This document shows positions 8,659 to 17,002 of a DNA stretch of 64,000 nucleotides, piece by piece. The translations under genes were made by a program, and so were the position numbers. Numbering within the stretch: position 1 is the stretch's first letter; every line of letters begins with the position of its first letter. The DNA is from Microbacterium phyllosphaerae (GTDB taxonomy: Bacteria; Actinomycetota; Actinomycetes; Actinomycetales; Microbacteriaceae). A model generated the notes under the pieces. It was not told the origin of the DNA, searched no databases, and saw nothing but the letters and a program-made list of their open reading frames with translations. Location: assembly GCF_017876435.1 (NCBI RefSeq), contig NZ_JAGIOA010000001.1, positions 2,232,001 through 2,296,000 on the forward strand, given 5' to 3'.

Positions 8659-9350
8659 GCCTGCACCGCCGTGGCCGTGACCCGGCCGTCACGGACCGAC
8701 ACGATCCGCGAGCAGCGCGCGGCGACCTCCGGATCGTGGGTGACGACGAGCAGTGTCCGGCCCTGCCCGGTCGTCGACCAGAGCAGCGCGTTCATCACCT
8801 CCTGCGAGGTGTGCGAATCCAACGCGCCGGTCGGCTCGTCGGCGAACACGAGGTCGGCGCCGGTGGCCTGGGCGCGTGCGATCGCGACGCGCTGTGCCTG
8901 CCCGCCCGACAGCTCACCGATCCGGCGGTCTTCCATCCCCGCGAGGCCGAGTGCGGCGAGCCACGACGCCGCGTGCGCCACGGCATCCGCTCTCTTCACA
9001 CCGTTGATCATCGAGGCGAGCGCGACGTTCTCGACGGCGGTGAGCTCGGGGATCAGCAGGCCCTGCTGGAAGACGAACCCGAACCGCTCTCGTCGCAGCC
9101 GCGAGCGCGCCGATTCGCCGAGTCCCGCCAGCTCGACCGGGCTCCCGGTCGAGGGGTGGAAGCTCACGCTGCCCGAATCCGGGGTGATGATCCCGGCGAG
9201 CACATGGAGCAGCGTGGTCTTGCCTGATCCGGATGCGCCCATGATCGCCACGGACTCGCCACGATGGATGGTGAGATCCACTCCGGCGAGTGCGCGAGTG
9301 GTGCCGTAGGACTTCGTGAGGGATCGGGCGTCGAGGACGGATGCGTTCAT
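8655..9350 (-). CDS. ABC transporter ATP-binding protein, MacB/LolD type
   Basis: This 231-residue ATPase has Walker A GASGSGKTT near residue 36, the ABC signature LSGGQAQRVAIARA near 145, Walker B LVFADEPTGALD near 165 and the H-loop VVTHDPE near 200. ADEPTGALD is typical of the MacB/LolD/FtsE group. It overlaps the FtsX-type permease by 4 bp. A weak -10-like GAGGCT (9362 to 9357) lies 6 nt before the ATG. The transported substrate is unknown. Confidence 0.85.
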   Translation of the reverse strand: MNASVLDARSLTKSYGTTRALAGVDLTIHRGESVAIMGASGSGKTTLLHVLAGIITPDSGSVSFHPSTGSPVELAGLGESARSRLRRERFGFVFQQGLLIPELTAVENVALASMINGVKRADAVAHAASWLAALGLAGMEDRRIGELSGGQAQRVAIARAQATGADLVFADEPTGALDSHTSQEVMNALLWSTTGQGRTLLVVTHDPEVAARCSRIVSVRDGRVTATAVQA

Positions 9351-9438
9351 GCTTCCAGCCTCGCGAGAGGATCCGATCGGTGCATCGGCCCGGCGGATGA
9401 TCCGCGTCGAACCGCATACACCGATCGGATGATCTCGG

Positions 9439-10518
9439 TCAGATCCGCTTCTGCCACGCTCCCGCGTAGGAGACCGCGGTGAACCCGATCGCCTCGTTGA
9501 TGCCGAGCATCGGACGGTTCTCCTCCGCGTTGAAAGTGGAGACCACGGGGGAGAGGGGCATCAGTTCGCGCCAGTGCAGCAGGTTGGCACATTTGACGAG
9601 CGCACCGAGACGGTGCCCCCGGTGCGCGCTCGAGACGAGCGTGCCGAGCTGATGCGTCACACCCGTGCGGTCCGACGCGATCAGCAGCTCGTTGTAGGCG
9701 ACGAGGTCACCGCTCGGAACATGCTGCACGGCGACGACCGACAGTGCCTGACCGGCGCCGGTCAGGCGCTTCTCTCGGCGGACGACGCGCTCGGCATCCC
9801 AGACCTCGGCGACGAAGTCCATCTCGCCGCTCGGCGCATCTGTCGAGAGGCGCGCCAGGATCGCCGCGAAGCCCTCGCGGTGTTCGGGCGGTGTCGGTGC
9901 CAGCCACTGCAGCACCCGGTAGTCGGGTCCCGCAGCAGTCTGGGCCGCCTCGAGCGCCGCGCGCAGTGGAGCAGGATCCGAGTGCAGATCGAACTCGCTG
10001 TTGCGCTCGACCTGCTCGAACTCATAGCCCCGGGCTTCGAGCACGTCCGACAGCGGAATCGCGGGGATACGTCCCCATCCGGTTCGCGGAACGATCATGC
10101 GCTCGGCCTCGACCGGGCGGTGGAGCGTCCAGGTTTGGATGAGCGAGCGACCGTGCGCGCGTGTCTCCGTCTCTGCGAGGTCGAGGAGGGCGTCCTCGAT
10201 GCCGCGTCCCCAGTGACGCTCCGGCACCATCAGGTCGATCTCCGCCGCGTGGGCGTCCTGCTCCTGCGCGTAGTCGATCGTGAGCAACCCCGCGATCTCG
10301 TCGCCGAGACGTGCGACGAACCCCGTGTGCAGAGTGTCGGTGCCGTCCTGCCACCCTGCGAGAAGCTGTGCGGCGTCGGGCGCGATGTCGGGCAGGCCGA
10401 CGAGTTCGTCGCAGATCTGGCGGTTGAGGTCCCCATACGCGCGGAAGTCCGCGCCGTCGACGTCATCCAGAGACTTCGGGACGGTCAGCGCGGAGATCGT
10501 CAGTGCGACGGTCGTCAT
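9439..10518 (-). CDS. two-domain GNAT N-acetyltransferase, copy 2
   Basis: A 359-residue protein with two GNAT-like halves: an N-terminal half with the acetyl-CoA-loop-like WGRGIEDALLDLAE near residue 115, and a C-terminal half with LVSSAHRGHRLGALVKCANL near residue 305, ending NEAIGFTAVSYAGAWQ. It is clearly paralogous to the gene immediately upstream (same length, same C-terminal ENRPMLxINEAxGFTA block). The ATG at 10518 is preferred because it overlaps the upstream stop by 4 bp; extension further upstream would only read through that gene. Substrate is unknown; mycothiol-synthase-like and drug acetyltransferases share this two-domain plan. Confidence 0.75.
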   Translation of the reverse strand: MTTVALTISALTVPKSLDDVDGADFRAYGDLNRQICDELVGLPDIAPDAAQLLAGWQDGTDTLHTGFVARLGDEIAGLLTIDYAQEQDAHAAEIDLMVPERHWGRGIEDALLDLAETETRAHGRSLIQTWTLHRPVEAERMIVPRTGWGRIPAIPLSDVLEARGYEFEQVERNSEFDLHSDPAPLRAALEAAQTAAGPDYRVLQWLAPTPPEHREGFAAILARLSTDAPSGEMDFVAEVWDAERVVRREKRLTGAGQALSVVAVQHVPSGDLVAYNELLIASDRTGVTHQLGTLVSSAHRGHRLGALVKCANLLHWRELMPLSPVVSTFNAEENRPMLGINEAIGFTAVSYAGAWQKRI

Positions 10519-11603
10519 GTCAGTTCCTTCTTCCAGGCGCCTTCGTAGGCGATGGCGGTGAAGCCCATGGCTTCGTTGATCGAGAGCATGGGACGGTTCT
10601 CCTCGGCGTTGTAGGTGATGACCTCGCGCGATTCCGGAGCGACGTCGCCCCAGGAGAGCAGCGCGGCGCACTTCACGAGCTGTCCGAGGCGGTGCCCCCG
10701 ATGCTCGACCAGCACGAGGGTGTCGTGCTGGTGTGTGGTCGCGGTGAGGTCCGGGCCGATCCCGAGTTCGGTGAAGGCGGTCAGCTCACCGGTAGGGATG
10801 TGCTGCGCGACCGTGACCTGCATGGTCTGGCCCATCTCCTCGATGCGCTTCTCGCCGTCGATCAGGCGCTCGGCGTCCCAGGACTCCTCATCCGTCTCGA
10901 GATCCCCCGACGGGGCGTCCGTCGACATGCGGGACTTCAGCCACGCATAGCCGTCGACGTGCTCAGACGGGGTGGGGAGCATCCACTGGAGCACCCGGTA
11001 GTCCGTCGACCACGAGCGGGCCTCCTCGTGCAGCGCTCGCGCGCGATCGAGAGTCGACGCTGTGACCTCGAGACGGCTCACGCGGTACACCTGCTCGAGG
11101 GTGAAGCCGTGACGCGTCAGGAATCGGGCGACGTGGTCGTCCGGCACACTGCCGAATCCGGTGCGCGCCTCACGGCGCGGCGCGTCGCTGGCCGGCTGTT
11201 CCGTCCAGTTCTGGATGACGGTGCGACCGTACTCCCGCGCGACGGCCTCGAGGTGCGGCAGGGCGGCCGTGCCGATCCCGCGACCCCAGACCCGCGGATG
11301 GATCTCGATCGACGCGATCGCCACGCGCGATCCCTCTTCATGGGGGATGTCGACGACGGCGCGGCCGACCATCTCGTCGCCGACTCTGACGGCCCACACC
11401 ACGGTGGTGCGCTCCTTGCGGGAACGCAGCAGAGGAAGCAGTGCCTCAGGCGTGAGGTCCTGCTCGGTGCGGCCGGTGAGTTCGCGGTAGACGGCGTTGC
11501 GGACGCGGGCGAGTTCGCGGAACTCGCCCGCGTCCGCTGCATCCGCCCGTGCCGGCAGCACGAGCGGATGCAGCGATGCCTCATCGGTGAGTGGGATGCT
11601 CAT
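10515..11603 (-). CDS. two-domain GNAT N-acetyltransferase, copy 1
   Basis: A 362-residue protein with a GNAT motif RVWGRGIGTAALPHLE near residue 98 and a second RGHRLGQLVKCAALL near residue 305. The C-terminal block ENRPMLSINEAMGFTAIAYEGAW matches its downstream paralogue. The two genes overlap by 4 bp and are presumably one operon with the small ORF at 11617-11898. The conserved second domain suggests acetyl-CoA chemistry on a small amine; the acceptor cannot be inferred. Confidence 0.78.
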   Translation of the reverse strand: MSIPLTDEASLHPLVLPARADAADAGEFRELARVRNAVYRELTGRTEQDLTPEALLPLLRSRKERTTVVWAVRVGDEMVGRAVVDIPHEEGSRVAIASIEIHPRVWGRGIGTAALPHLEAVAREYGRTVIQNWTEQPASDAPRREARTGFGSVPDDHVARFLTRHGFTLEQVYRVSRLEVTASTLDRARALHEEARSWSTDYRVLQWMLPTPSEHVDGYAWLKSRMSTDAPSGDLETDEESWDAERLIDGEKRIEEMGQTMQVTVAQHIPTGELTAFTELGIGPDLTATTHQHDTLVLVEHRGHRLGQLVKCAALLSWGDVAPESREVITYNAEENRPMLSINEAMGFTAIAYEGAWKKELT

Positions 11604-11616
11604 CGTGATCTCCAGG

Positions 11617-11898
11617 TCAGCGCAGCTGACGCTGCAGGTCGTACGTGAGCAGTGCGAGCGTTTCGCCGGCTGCGCGGTCTCGTCGTTCGAGAGTCGAGCC
11701 GTCCGAGTACACGGGAGACGCGGTGCGGCGTTCCCGGCGAGGACGCTGAGCCCTCTGGAGCAGCCAGAGGCCGATCCGGAGGGAGAGACGGTCAGCGAGC
11801 GCGAGGCGCTGGAGTTCGTCGGGTGCGGGGATGTGGAGGACCAGCTGGTCCTCGGTATCCGGAGGGTGGGTGATGCTGCGGTACAGCGTGGTGTTCAC
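11617..11898 (-). CDS. small basic hypothetical protein
   Basis: I do not recognise this 93-residue protein. The GTG at 11898 is chosen because a GAAGGA Shine-Dalgarno site lies 6 nt upstream (reading the minus strand). The product has a central leucine-rich amphipathic stretch (DELQRLALADRLSLRIGLWLL) followed by a very basic QRPRRERR segment and a C-terminal helix rich in Leu/Arg. It ends 13 bp before the first GNAT gene, so it is likely the first gene of that operon. It could be a nucleic-acid-binding or partner protein, but nothing proves it. Confidence 0.55.
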   Translation of the reverse strand: MNTTLYRSITHPPDTEDQLVLHIPAPDELQRLALADRLSLRIGLWLLQRAQRPRRERRTASPVYSDGSTLERRDRAAGETLALLTYDLQRQLR

Positions 11899-12080
11899 GA
11901 TGATCCTTCGAGAAGAGTGATGTGGATGGGTGAGGCGAGCACCTGTGCAGAACACCGAGAGGTGTCCTGGCGGGTGCGAGGAGTCGAGAGCCCGGGGGTC
12001 GCGAGAAGGCGATCGCCGGGATCGGCGGGAATCCGTGATCCGAGGGCGGATCAGAGGGTGGGCGCGGTGACACGCGTCTG

Positions 12081-12122
12081 AGGAAAGCCCCTCACGGGGC
12101 GGCGACCTGCGGGTGACGCAGG
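12081..12122 (-). terminator. tandem hairpins, the second followed by TTTCCT (attenuator-like)
   Basis: Read on the minus strand, 23-40 nt after the leader ORF stop there is a hairpin CCTGCG-TCACC-CGCAGG (12122 to 12106) and then GCCCC-GTGA-GGGGC followed by TTTCCT (12100 to 12081). The second has a terminator shape but a short stem and a weak T tract. It lies between the leader ORF and the small-protein/GNAT operon, so it could reduce or condition read-through. The rest of 11899-12144 holds further GC-rich inverted repeats but no convincing gene. Confidence 0.45.
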
Positions 12123-12144
12123 GCAGAGTCCTCGGGCTGCGGTT

Positions 12145-12249
12145 CTACGAGAGCGCAGTGGTGCGGACGCCGGCGGCTACCGAGTGCGCAAGACGCGGCG
12201 CGAATGGCGCGGCGAGGCCTGTGGCCTGAGCGTTGAGTGTGATCATCAT
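12145..12249 (-). CDS. 34-residue leader-type ORF
   Basis: A 34-codon ORF starting at 12249 (ATG ATG ATC ACA) and ending with TAG at 12147-12145. It has the best Shine-Dalgarno site in the window, AAAGGAGGT, 5 nt upstream. The peptide begins MMITLNAQATGLAAPFAP and ends TTALS; it has no transmembrane segment and no run of one amino acid. It lies behind a near-consensus promoter and ahead of two hairpins and the small-protein/GNAT operon about 250 bp downstream. It may be a regulatory leader peptide or a tiny functional protein. No homologue is recognised from sequence alone. Confidence 0.5.
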   Translation of the reverse strand: MMITLNAQATGLAAPFAPRLAHSVAAGVRTTALS

Positions 12250-12251
12250 CG

Positions 12252-12313
12252 GTAACCTCCTTTCGTGTGGCGATCCGGAGGTTACGGTAGCGAAGCCCGG
12301 GCGTGTCCGTCAA
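12252..12313 (-). promoter_or_regulatory. promoter with 9-bp inverted repeat upstream of the leader ORF
   Basis: On the minus strand TTGACG (12313 to 12308), an 18-bp spacer and TACCGT (12289 to 12284) form a good housekeeping promoter. GTAACCTCC (12252-12260) and GGAGGTTAC (12277-12285) are exact reverse complements separated by 16 bp. One arm overlaps the end of the -10 element and the other contains the Shine-Dalgarno sequence of the leader ORF. The repeat could be a repressor site, or, if transcription starts slightly upstream, an RNA stem masking the ribosome binding site. Confidence 0.55.
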
Positions 12314-12442
12314 GCACCTTCGGCGTGGGTCGGCGTGTCGCACCCCGTTCCGGGTTCCCTCGGTACCCGCGCGGGATGCCGGTTCTGCGCCGTCATTCCG
12401 GTAACGTGTGGGCGTGATTCACCCCGGAAGCGCGGCCCGCGC

Positions 12443-15400
12443 ATGCATCTGAAGAGCCTGACCCTCAAGGGGTTCAAGTCCTTCGCGCAGCCGACGAGTT
12501 TCGTGTTCGAACCGGGTGTCACCTGCATCGTGGGACCCAACGGCTCGGGTAAGTCCAATGTCGTCGACGCCCTGGCGTGGGTCATGGGCGAGCAGGGCGC
12601 CAAAACGCTCCGCGGCGGCAAGATGGAAGACGTCATCTTCGCCGGCACCTCGACCAGGGGACCCCTGGGTCGTGCAGAGGTGCTGCTCACGATCGACAAC
12701 AGCGACGGGGCGCTGCCCATCGAGTTCTCCGAGGTGACCATCAGCAGGACGCTGTTCCGCAACGGAGCCAGCGAATACGCCATCAACGGTGAGAACTGCC
12801 GACTGCTCGACCTGCAGGAGCTGCTCAGCGACTCCGGACTCGGCCGCGAGATGCACGTCATCGTCGGCCAGGGGCGTCTGGACACCGTGCTTCAGGCATC
12901 CCCGGAGGATCGTCGTGGCTTCATCGAGGAGGCTGCCGGAATCCTCAAGCACCGACGGCGCAAGGAGAAGACCCTCCGCAAGCTCGATGCGATGGAGACG
13001 AACCTCACACGCCTGAGCGACCTGGCCGGGGAGATCCGTCGACAGCTCAAGCCGCTCGGACGTCAGGCCGAGATCGCACGCGAGGCGCAGACCATCGCGG
13101 CAGTCGTCCGCGATGCCAAGGCCCGGATCTTCGCCGACGATGTGGTCGCGCTTCGCACCGCGCTCGCGGATCACACCCGCACCGAGCATGAGCGGCACAC
13201 CGAGCGTCTCGTGCTCTCGGACCAGGCCGAGGCGGTGCGCGGAAGCATCGCCCGACTCGAGCAGGACCAGAACTCGGTCGCCGTCGACCAGGCGAGGGGA
13301 GTCGCGTTCGGCCTGGAGCAGGTGCAGGAGCGGATGCGCGGGCTCTACACCCTCGCGAATCAGCGCCTCGCGCTCCTCGGATCCGACGAGGACGACGCCG
13401 CGGTGACCGCGGTGACGGTGACGCAGGCCACCATCGACGAGGCCAAGGACGAGATCACGGAGATATCCGCGGGACTCGGTGACGCGCAGGAGGCGGCGAC
13501 CGTCGCGAGCCGAGAGGTCGTGCTCGCGAGGGCCGAACTCGACACGCTCGATGTGGACATCGCCGAGCAGAGCGCCCTGGTCTCGGAGTACGACATGCGC
13601 CTCAGCTCACTGCGTGGCACGGCTGATGCCGCAGCGTCGGCCCTCGCCGCGGTGCGCGGTGCCGTGCTGCGTCAGGAGAACGCTCTCGAGGCCGCTAACG
13701 CGCGCCGCCGCGAGGCCGCTGAGGCACTCGAGTCGATCGACGACGCCGAGGCCCCTGAGGGCACGGCGGCGGAGCATTCGGCCGCATACGAGACCGCGCA
13801 GCGGGCGGCCACGGCAGCGGAGACCGAGCGCGAGACGCTGCGGGAGCGGCTGCACGCGGCCGAACGCGAGGTCGATTCGCTCACGGCGAAGTCCGCGGCA
13901 CTCGGAAGCGCGCTCGCGATCTCGGGCGGCGCTGCAGAGATCGTGAAGGCCGGAGGCGCAGGCATCCGGGGTCTGGTCGGCGACGCGGTCCAGGTCAGAG
14001 CCGGTTTCGAAGCGGCGGTCGCGGCCGTGCTCGGGTCCCTCGCCGAGGGGGTGCTCGTGGACGGGGCATCCGACGCGTTCACTCTCGCGGAAGAGGCCGC
14101 GGAGCAGCGCAGGGGCGTCGTCGACTTCGTCGTCGCCGATGCCCTGCGACCCACGGTCGATCTGCCTTCGCTCGCAGGGGTGACTCCCGCGGTCGATTCG
14201 GTCACCGCTCCGGACGGAGTGCTGGGGATCCTGTCGCACGTCCTGATCGCCGAGAGTCTTGACGCTGCACGCTCTGCACGTGCGGCGCTCGACGCGACCG
14301 GCGACACCACGACGACCATCGTCACGACCGGGGGCGATGTGATCACCGCCCAGACGCTGCGCACCGGCTCCGGAGGGGAGCGTTCGCGTCTCGAGCTCGC
14401 GGCCGAGCGCGATGCCGCTGACGATCGTCTCGCAGAGGTGCAGGTCATCGTCGATTCACTGCGAGAAGCGCGCGAGGATGCGAACGAGGTCGTCGAGAGC
14501 ACCCGCCGCCACGCGAAGGATGCTCTTCGATCGCTCCGCGAACACGACGCTGCTCTCGCGAGCCACGCCGAGCAGGTCAATCGCATCACGGTGACGCACG
14601 AGTCCGCTGTCGCCGAGTGCGAGCGACTGGAAGCAGGCCTCGCGCAGGCGCAGTCGGCGGTCGAGGAGGCCGAGGCGAAGGCCGGGGCGGCGAAGGCGGA
14701 ACTCGAAGCTGCGGTGTCGGCGCCGCGACCGGTACTGGATGCCTCAGCGCGAGACGGTCTGCTCGAGTCGCTCGAAGTCGCTCGTGAGGGTGAAGTGCGC
14801 GCGCGGCTCGAGATCGAGACTCTCCGCGAGCGGGTCCGAGCGGCGCAGGCACGGGTCGCGAGCCTCGAACGCCAGCGCGAGCAGGAGCGCGATGCTGCTG
14901 CGGAGGCCGCCCGCCGCGCGGTGATCCGACGTGCGCAGCGCGAAGCGGCATCAGGTGTCGCCGACGAGCTTCCGCGCATCCTGGATTCGATCGACCGCTC
15001 GGTCACCGAGGCCCGGGTCGCCCTGGCCGAGGCCGAGGCCGCGAGGTCCGCACAGAACCAGGAGCTCACCGCTCTGCGGGCGCAGGAGACGTCCCTCCGC
15101 GAACGGTTGGCGGGGCTCACCGAGAGTGTGCACGGACTCGAGCTGCAGATCCATGAGAAGAAGCTCCACCTTCACAGCCTGCTCGAGCGCGTCGCGTCGG
15201 AACTCGCGCTCGATGAAGATATTCTCGTTGCGGAATATGGTCCCGACCAGCTGGTTCCCCGTGATCCTGGCGTGGAGCACGCCGAAGACGATCTCGCAGA
15301 GGCCACCGCGATCCCCTTCGATCGACGCATCCAGCAGCGCCGACTGGCCGACGCGGAGCGCAAGCTCGCACAGCTCGGCCGCGTCAACCCGCTCGCGTTG

Positions 15401-15988
15401 GAGGAGTTCGCGGCGCTCGAGCAACGCCATGCCTTCCTCACTGAACAGCTGGCCGATCTGACCCAGACCCGCCAAGATCTGCTGACGATCATCGCCGACC
15501 TCGACGAGCGGATGCAGACGATCTTCGCGAGCGCCTTCGAGGATACGAGGGTGGCGTTCGGCGAGGTCTTCCCGCTGCTCTTCCCGGGCGGCGCGGGAAG
15601 CATCTCCCTGACGGATCCCGAGAACATGCTCACCACGGGCATCGAGGTGTCGGTTCGTCCCGTCGGCAAGAAGATCGAGCGGCTGTCTCTCCTCTCCGGC
15701 GGCGAGCGTTCCCTCGCCGCCGTCGCCCTGCTGGTCGCCATCTTCAAGGCCCGTCCGAGCCCGTTCTACATCCTCGACGAGGTCGAGGCGGCCCTCGATG
15801 ACGCCAACCTCGGCCGACTCCTGACGGTGTTCGAGCAGCTTCGAGAGAGCTCGCAACTTCTCGTGATCACGCACCAGAAGCGCACGATGGAGATCGCCGA
15901 CGCCCTCTACGGTGTCTCGATGCGACAGGACGGCGTATCCGCTGTCGTCGGTCAGCGCGTCGGTGACCGCGCCGCGGTCGCCGGCTGA
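12443..15988 (+). CDS. smc: chromosome segregation protein SMC
   Basis: SMC is the ATPase core of the bacterial condensin that compacts and helps segregate the chromosome. The 1181-residue protein has Walker A GPNGSGKS at residues 31-38, long charged coiled coils at about 170-490 and 660-1000, a hinge domain at about 500-650, the ABC signature LLSGGERSLAAVALL near 1083 and Walker B FYILDEVEAALDD near 1110. I place the start at ATG 12443 (MHLKSLTLKGFKSF, the family N-terminus) with GGAAG at 12425-12429 as ribosome binding site, rather than an in-frame upstream start. A TAACGT at 12402-12407 could be the -10 element, giving a leader of about 30 nt. Confidence 0.95.
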   Translation: MHLKSLTLKGFKSFAQPTSFVFEPGVTCIVGPNGSGKSNVVDALAWVMGEQGAKTLRGGKMEDVIFAGTSTRGPLGRAEVLLTIDNSDGALPIEFSEVTISRTLFRNGASEYAINGENCRLLDLQELLSDSGLGREMHVIVGQGRLDTVLQASPEDRRGFIEEAAGILKHRRRKEKTLRKLDAMETNLTRLSDLAGEIRRQLKPLGRQAEIAREAQTIAAVVRDAKARIFADDVVALRTALADHTRTEHERHTERLVLSDQAEAVRGSIARLEQDQNSVAVDQARGVAFGLEQVQERMRGLYTLANQRLALLGSDEDDAAVTAVTVTQATIDEAKDEITEISAGLGDAQEAATVASREVVLARAELDTLDVDIAEQSALVSEYDMRLSSLRGTADAAASALAAVRGAVLRQENALEAANARRREAAEALESIDDAEAPEGTAAEHSAAYETAQRAATAAETERETLRERLHAAEREVDSLTAKSAALGSALAISGGAAEIVKAGGAGIRGLVGDAVQVRAGFEAAVAAVLGSLAEGVLVDGASDAFTLAEEAAEQRRGVVDFVVADALRPTVDLPSLAGVTPAVDSVTAPDGVLGILSHVLIAESLDAARSARAALDATGDTTTTIVTTGGDVITAQTLRTGSGGERSRLELAAERDAADDRLAEVQVIVDSLREAREDANEVVESTRRHAKDALRSLREHDAALASHAEQVNRITVTHESAVAECERLEAGLAQAQSAVEEAEAKAGAAKAELEAAVSAPRPVLDASARDGLLESLEVAREGEVRARLEIETLRERVRAAQARVASLERQREQERDAAAEAARRAVIRRAQREAASGVADELPRILDSIDRSVTEARVALAEAEAARSAQNQELTALRAQETSLRERLAGLTESVHGLELQIHEKKLHLHSLLERVASELALDEDILVAEYGPDQLVPRDPGVEHAEDDLAEATAIPFDRRIQQRRLADAERKLAQLGRVNPLALEEFAALEQRHAFLTEQLADLTQTRQDLLTIIADLDERMQTIFASAFEDTRVAFGEVFPLLFPGGAGSISLTDPENMLTTGIEVSVRPVGKKIERLSLLSGGERSLAAVALLVAIFKARPSPFYILDEVEAALDDANLGRLLTVFEQLRESSQLLVITHQKRTMEIADALYGVSMRQDGVSAVVGQRVGDRAAVAG

Positions 15989-16085
15989 CCCGAGCAGGGG
16001 GCGAATGTCGGCAGAGCTCGGAAGTTGTGCTCAGAGCGTAGGCGTGGGCCGCAGGCCGCCGCGGCGCTACCCGTAGGCTGGAGTC

Positions 16086-16958
16086 ATGGCGGAGAAGTCC
16101 TGGTCCCTCACCCGTGCGCTGCGCGGGATGTTCGTCAAGCCCACGATCGACGAGACGACGTGGGAGGACCTCGAGACCGCGCTCATCACCGCCGACTTCG
16201 GTCCCGACATCAGCGAGCGAGTCGTCGAGGAACTGCGAGAGAAGGTGGATCGCTATCGGACCACCGACCCGCAGGATCTCCAGCGCATGCTGCGCGAGAC
16301 CCTCGAGGAGCACTTCGCGAAGTTCGACACGACGCTGAAGCTCACAGAGCGCCCCGCCGTCGTGCTGGTGGTCGGTGTGAACGGGGTCGGCAAGACCACC
16401 ACGATCGGCAAGTTCACCAAGTTCCTGCGCGGCTTCCAGCGCAGCGTGGTCGTCGGGGCCGCGGACACGTTCCGCGCGGCAGCCGTGGACCAGCTCGCCA
16501 CGTGGGCGCAGCGCGGGGGAGCGGCCATCGTCCGTCCCCAGCAGGAGGGTCAGGATCCGGCATCCGTCGCGTACCAGACCATCGAGTACGCGCAGCGCGA
16601 AGGCATCGAGATCGCGATCATCGACACCGCGGGTCGTCTGCACACCAAGGGCGGTCTGATGGACGAGCTCACGAAGATCCGCAGGGTCATCGAGAAGCAG
16701 GCGCCGATCAGCGAGGTCCTGCTGGTCCTCGACGCCACGACCGGCCAGAACGGCGTCATGCAGGCTGAGGCGTTCCTCGAGCATGCGGGCGTCACCGGCC
16801 TCGTCCTGACGAAGCTCGACGGCTCGGCCAAGGGCGGCTTCGTCCTGGCTGTGCAGGAGCGCACAGGCATCCCGGTCAAGCTCCTCGGCCAGGGTGAGGG
16901 CATCGACGATCTGACCGGTTTCACCCCCCATGTCTTCGTCCAGTCGCTTGTCGGCTGA
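16086..16958 (+). CDS. ftsY: signal recognition particle receptor FtsY
   Basis: FtsY is the membrane-associated GTPase that receives ribosome-SRP complexes. The 290-residue protein consists only of the NG domains: an N-domain helical bundle, P-loop GVNGVGKTT near residue 97, the DTFRAAAVDQL motif near 127, DTAGRLHTK near 180 and TKLDGSAKGG near 240. It lacks the long acidic A domain of E. coli FtsY. It follows smc by 97 bp. TAGGCT (16074-16079) ends 6 nt before the ATG, suggesting a leaderless transcript. Its partner Ffh is encoded at 21087-22640. Confidence 0.95.
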   Translation: MAEKSWSLTRALRGMFVKPTIDETTWEDLETALITADFGPDISERVVEELREKVDRYRTTDPQDLQRMLRETLEEHFAKFDTTLKLTERPAVVLVVGVNGVGKTTTIGKFTKFLRGFQRSVVVGAADTFRAAAVDQLATWAQRGGAAIVRPQQEGQDPASVAYQTIEYAQREGIEIAIIDTAGRLHTKGGLMDELTKIRRVIEKQAPISEVLLVLDATTGQNGVMQAEAFLEHAGVTGLVLTKLDGSAKGGFVLAVQERTGIPVKLLGQGEGIDDLTGFTPHVFVQSLVG

Positions 16959-17002
16959 CGACGGGACTACCGCCGCGAGCACGAGGCTGGTTTCATAGCG
17001 TT

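Noticed and set aside
12092..12343. 83-codon minus-strand open frame upstream of smc
   Set aside because: The strong AAAGGAGGT site points to the ATG at 12249 in another frame, giving the 34-codon ORF; the longer frame has no ribosome binding site and Arg/His-rich noise.
12233..12442. 70-codon N-terminal extension of smc
   Set aside because: SMC proteins begin at MHLKSLTLKGFKSF; the extension overlaps the divergent promoter region and lacks similarity.
15989..16085. A small gene between smc and ftsY
   Set aside because: The 97-bp gap has no start codon with a ribosome binding site and holds only the ftsY -10-like element.
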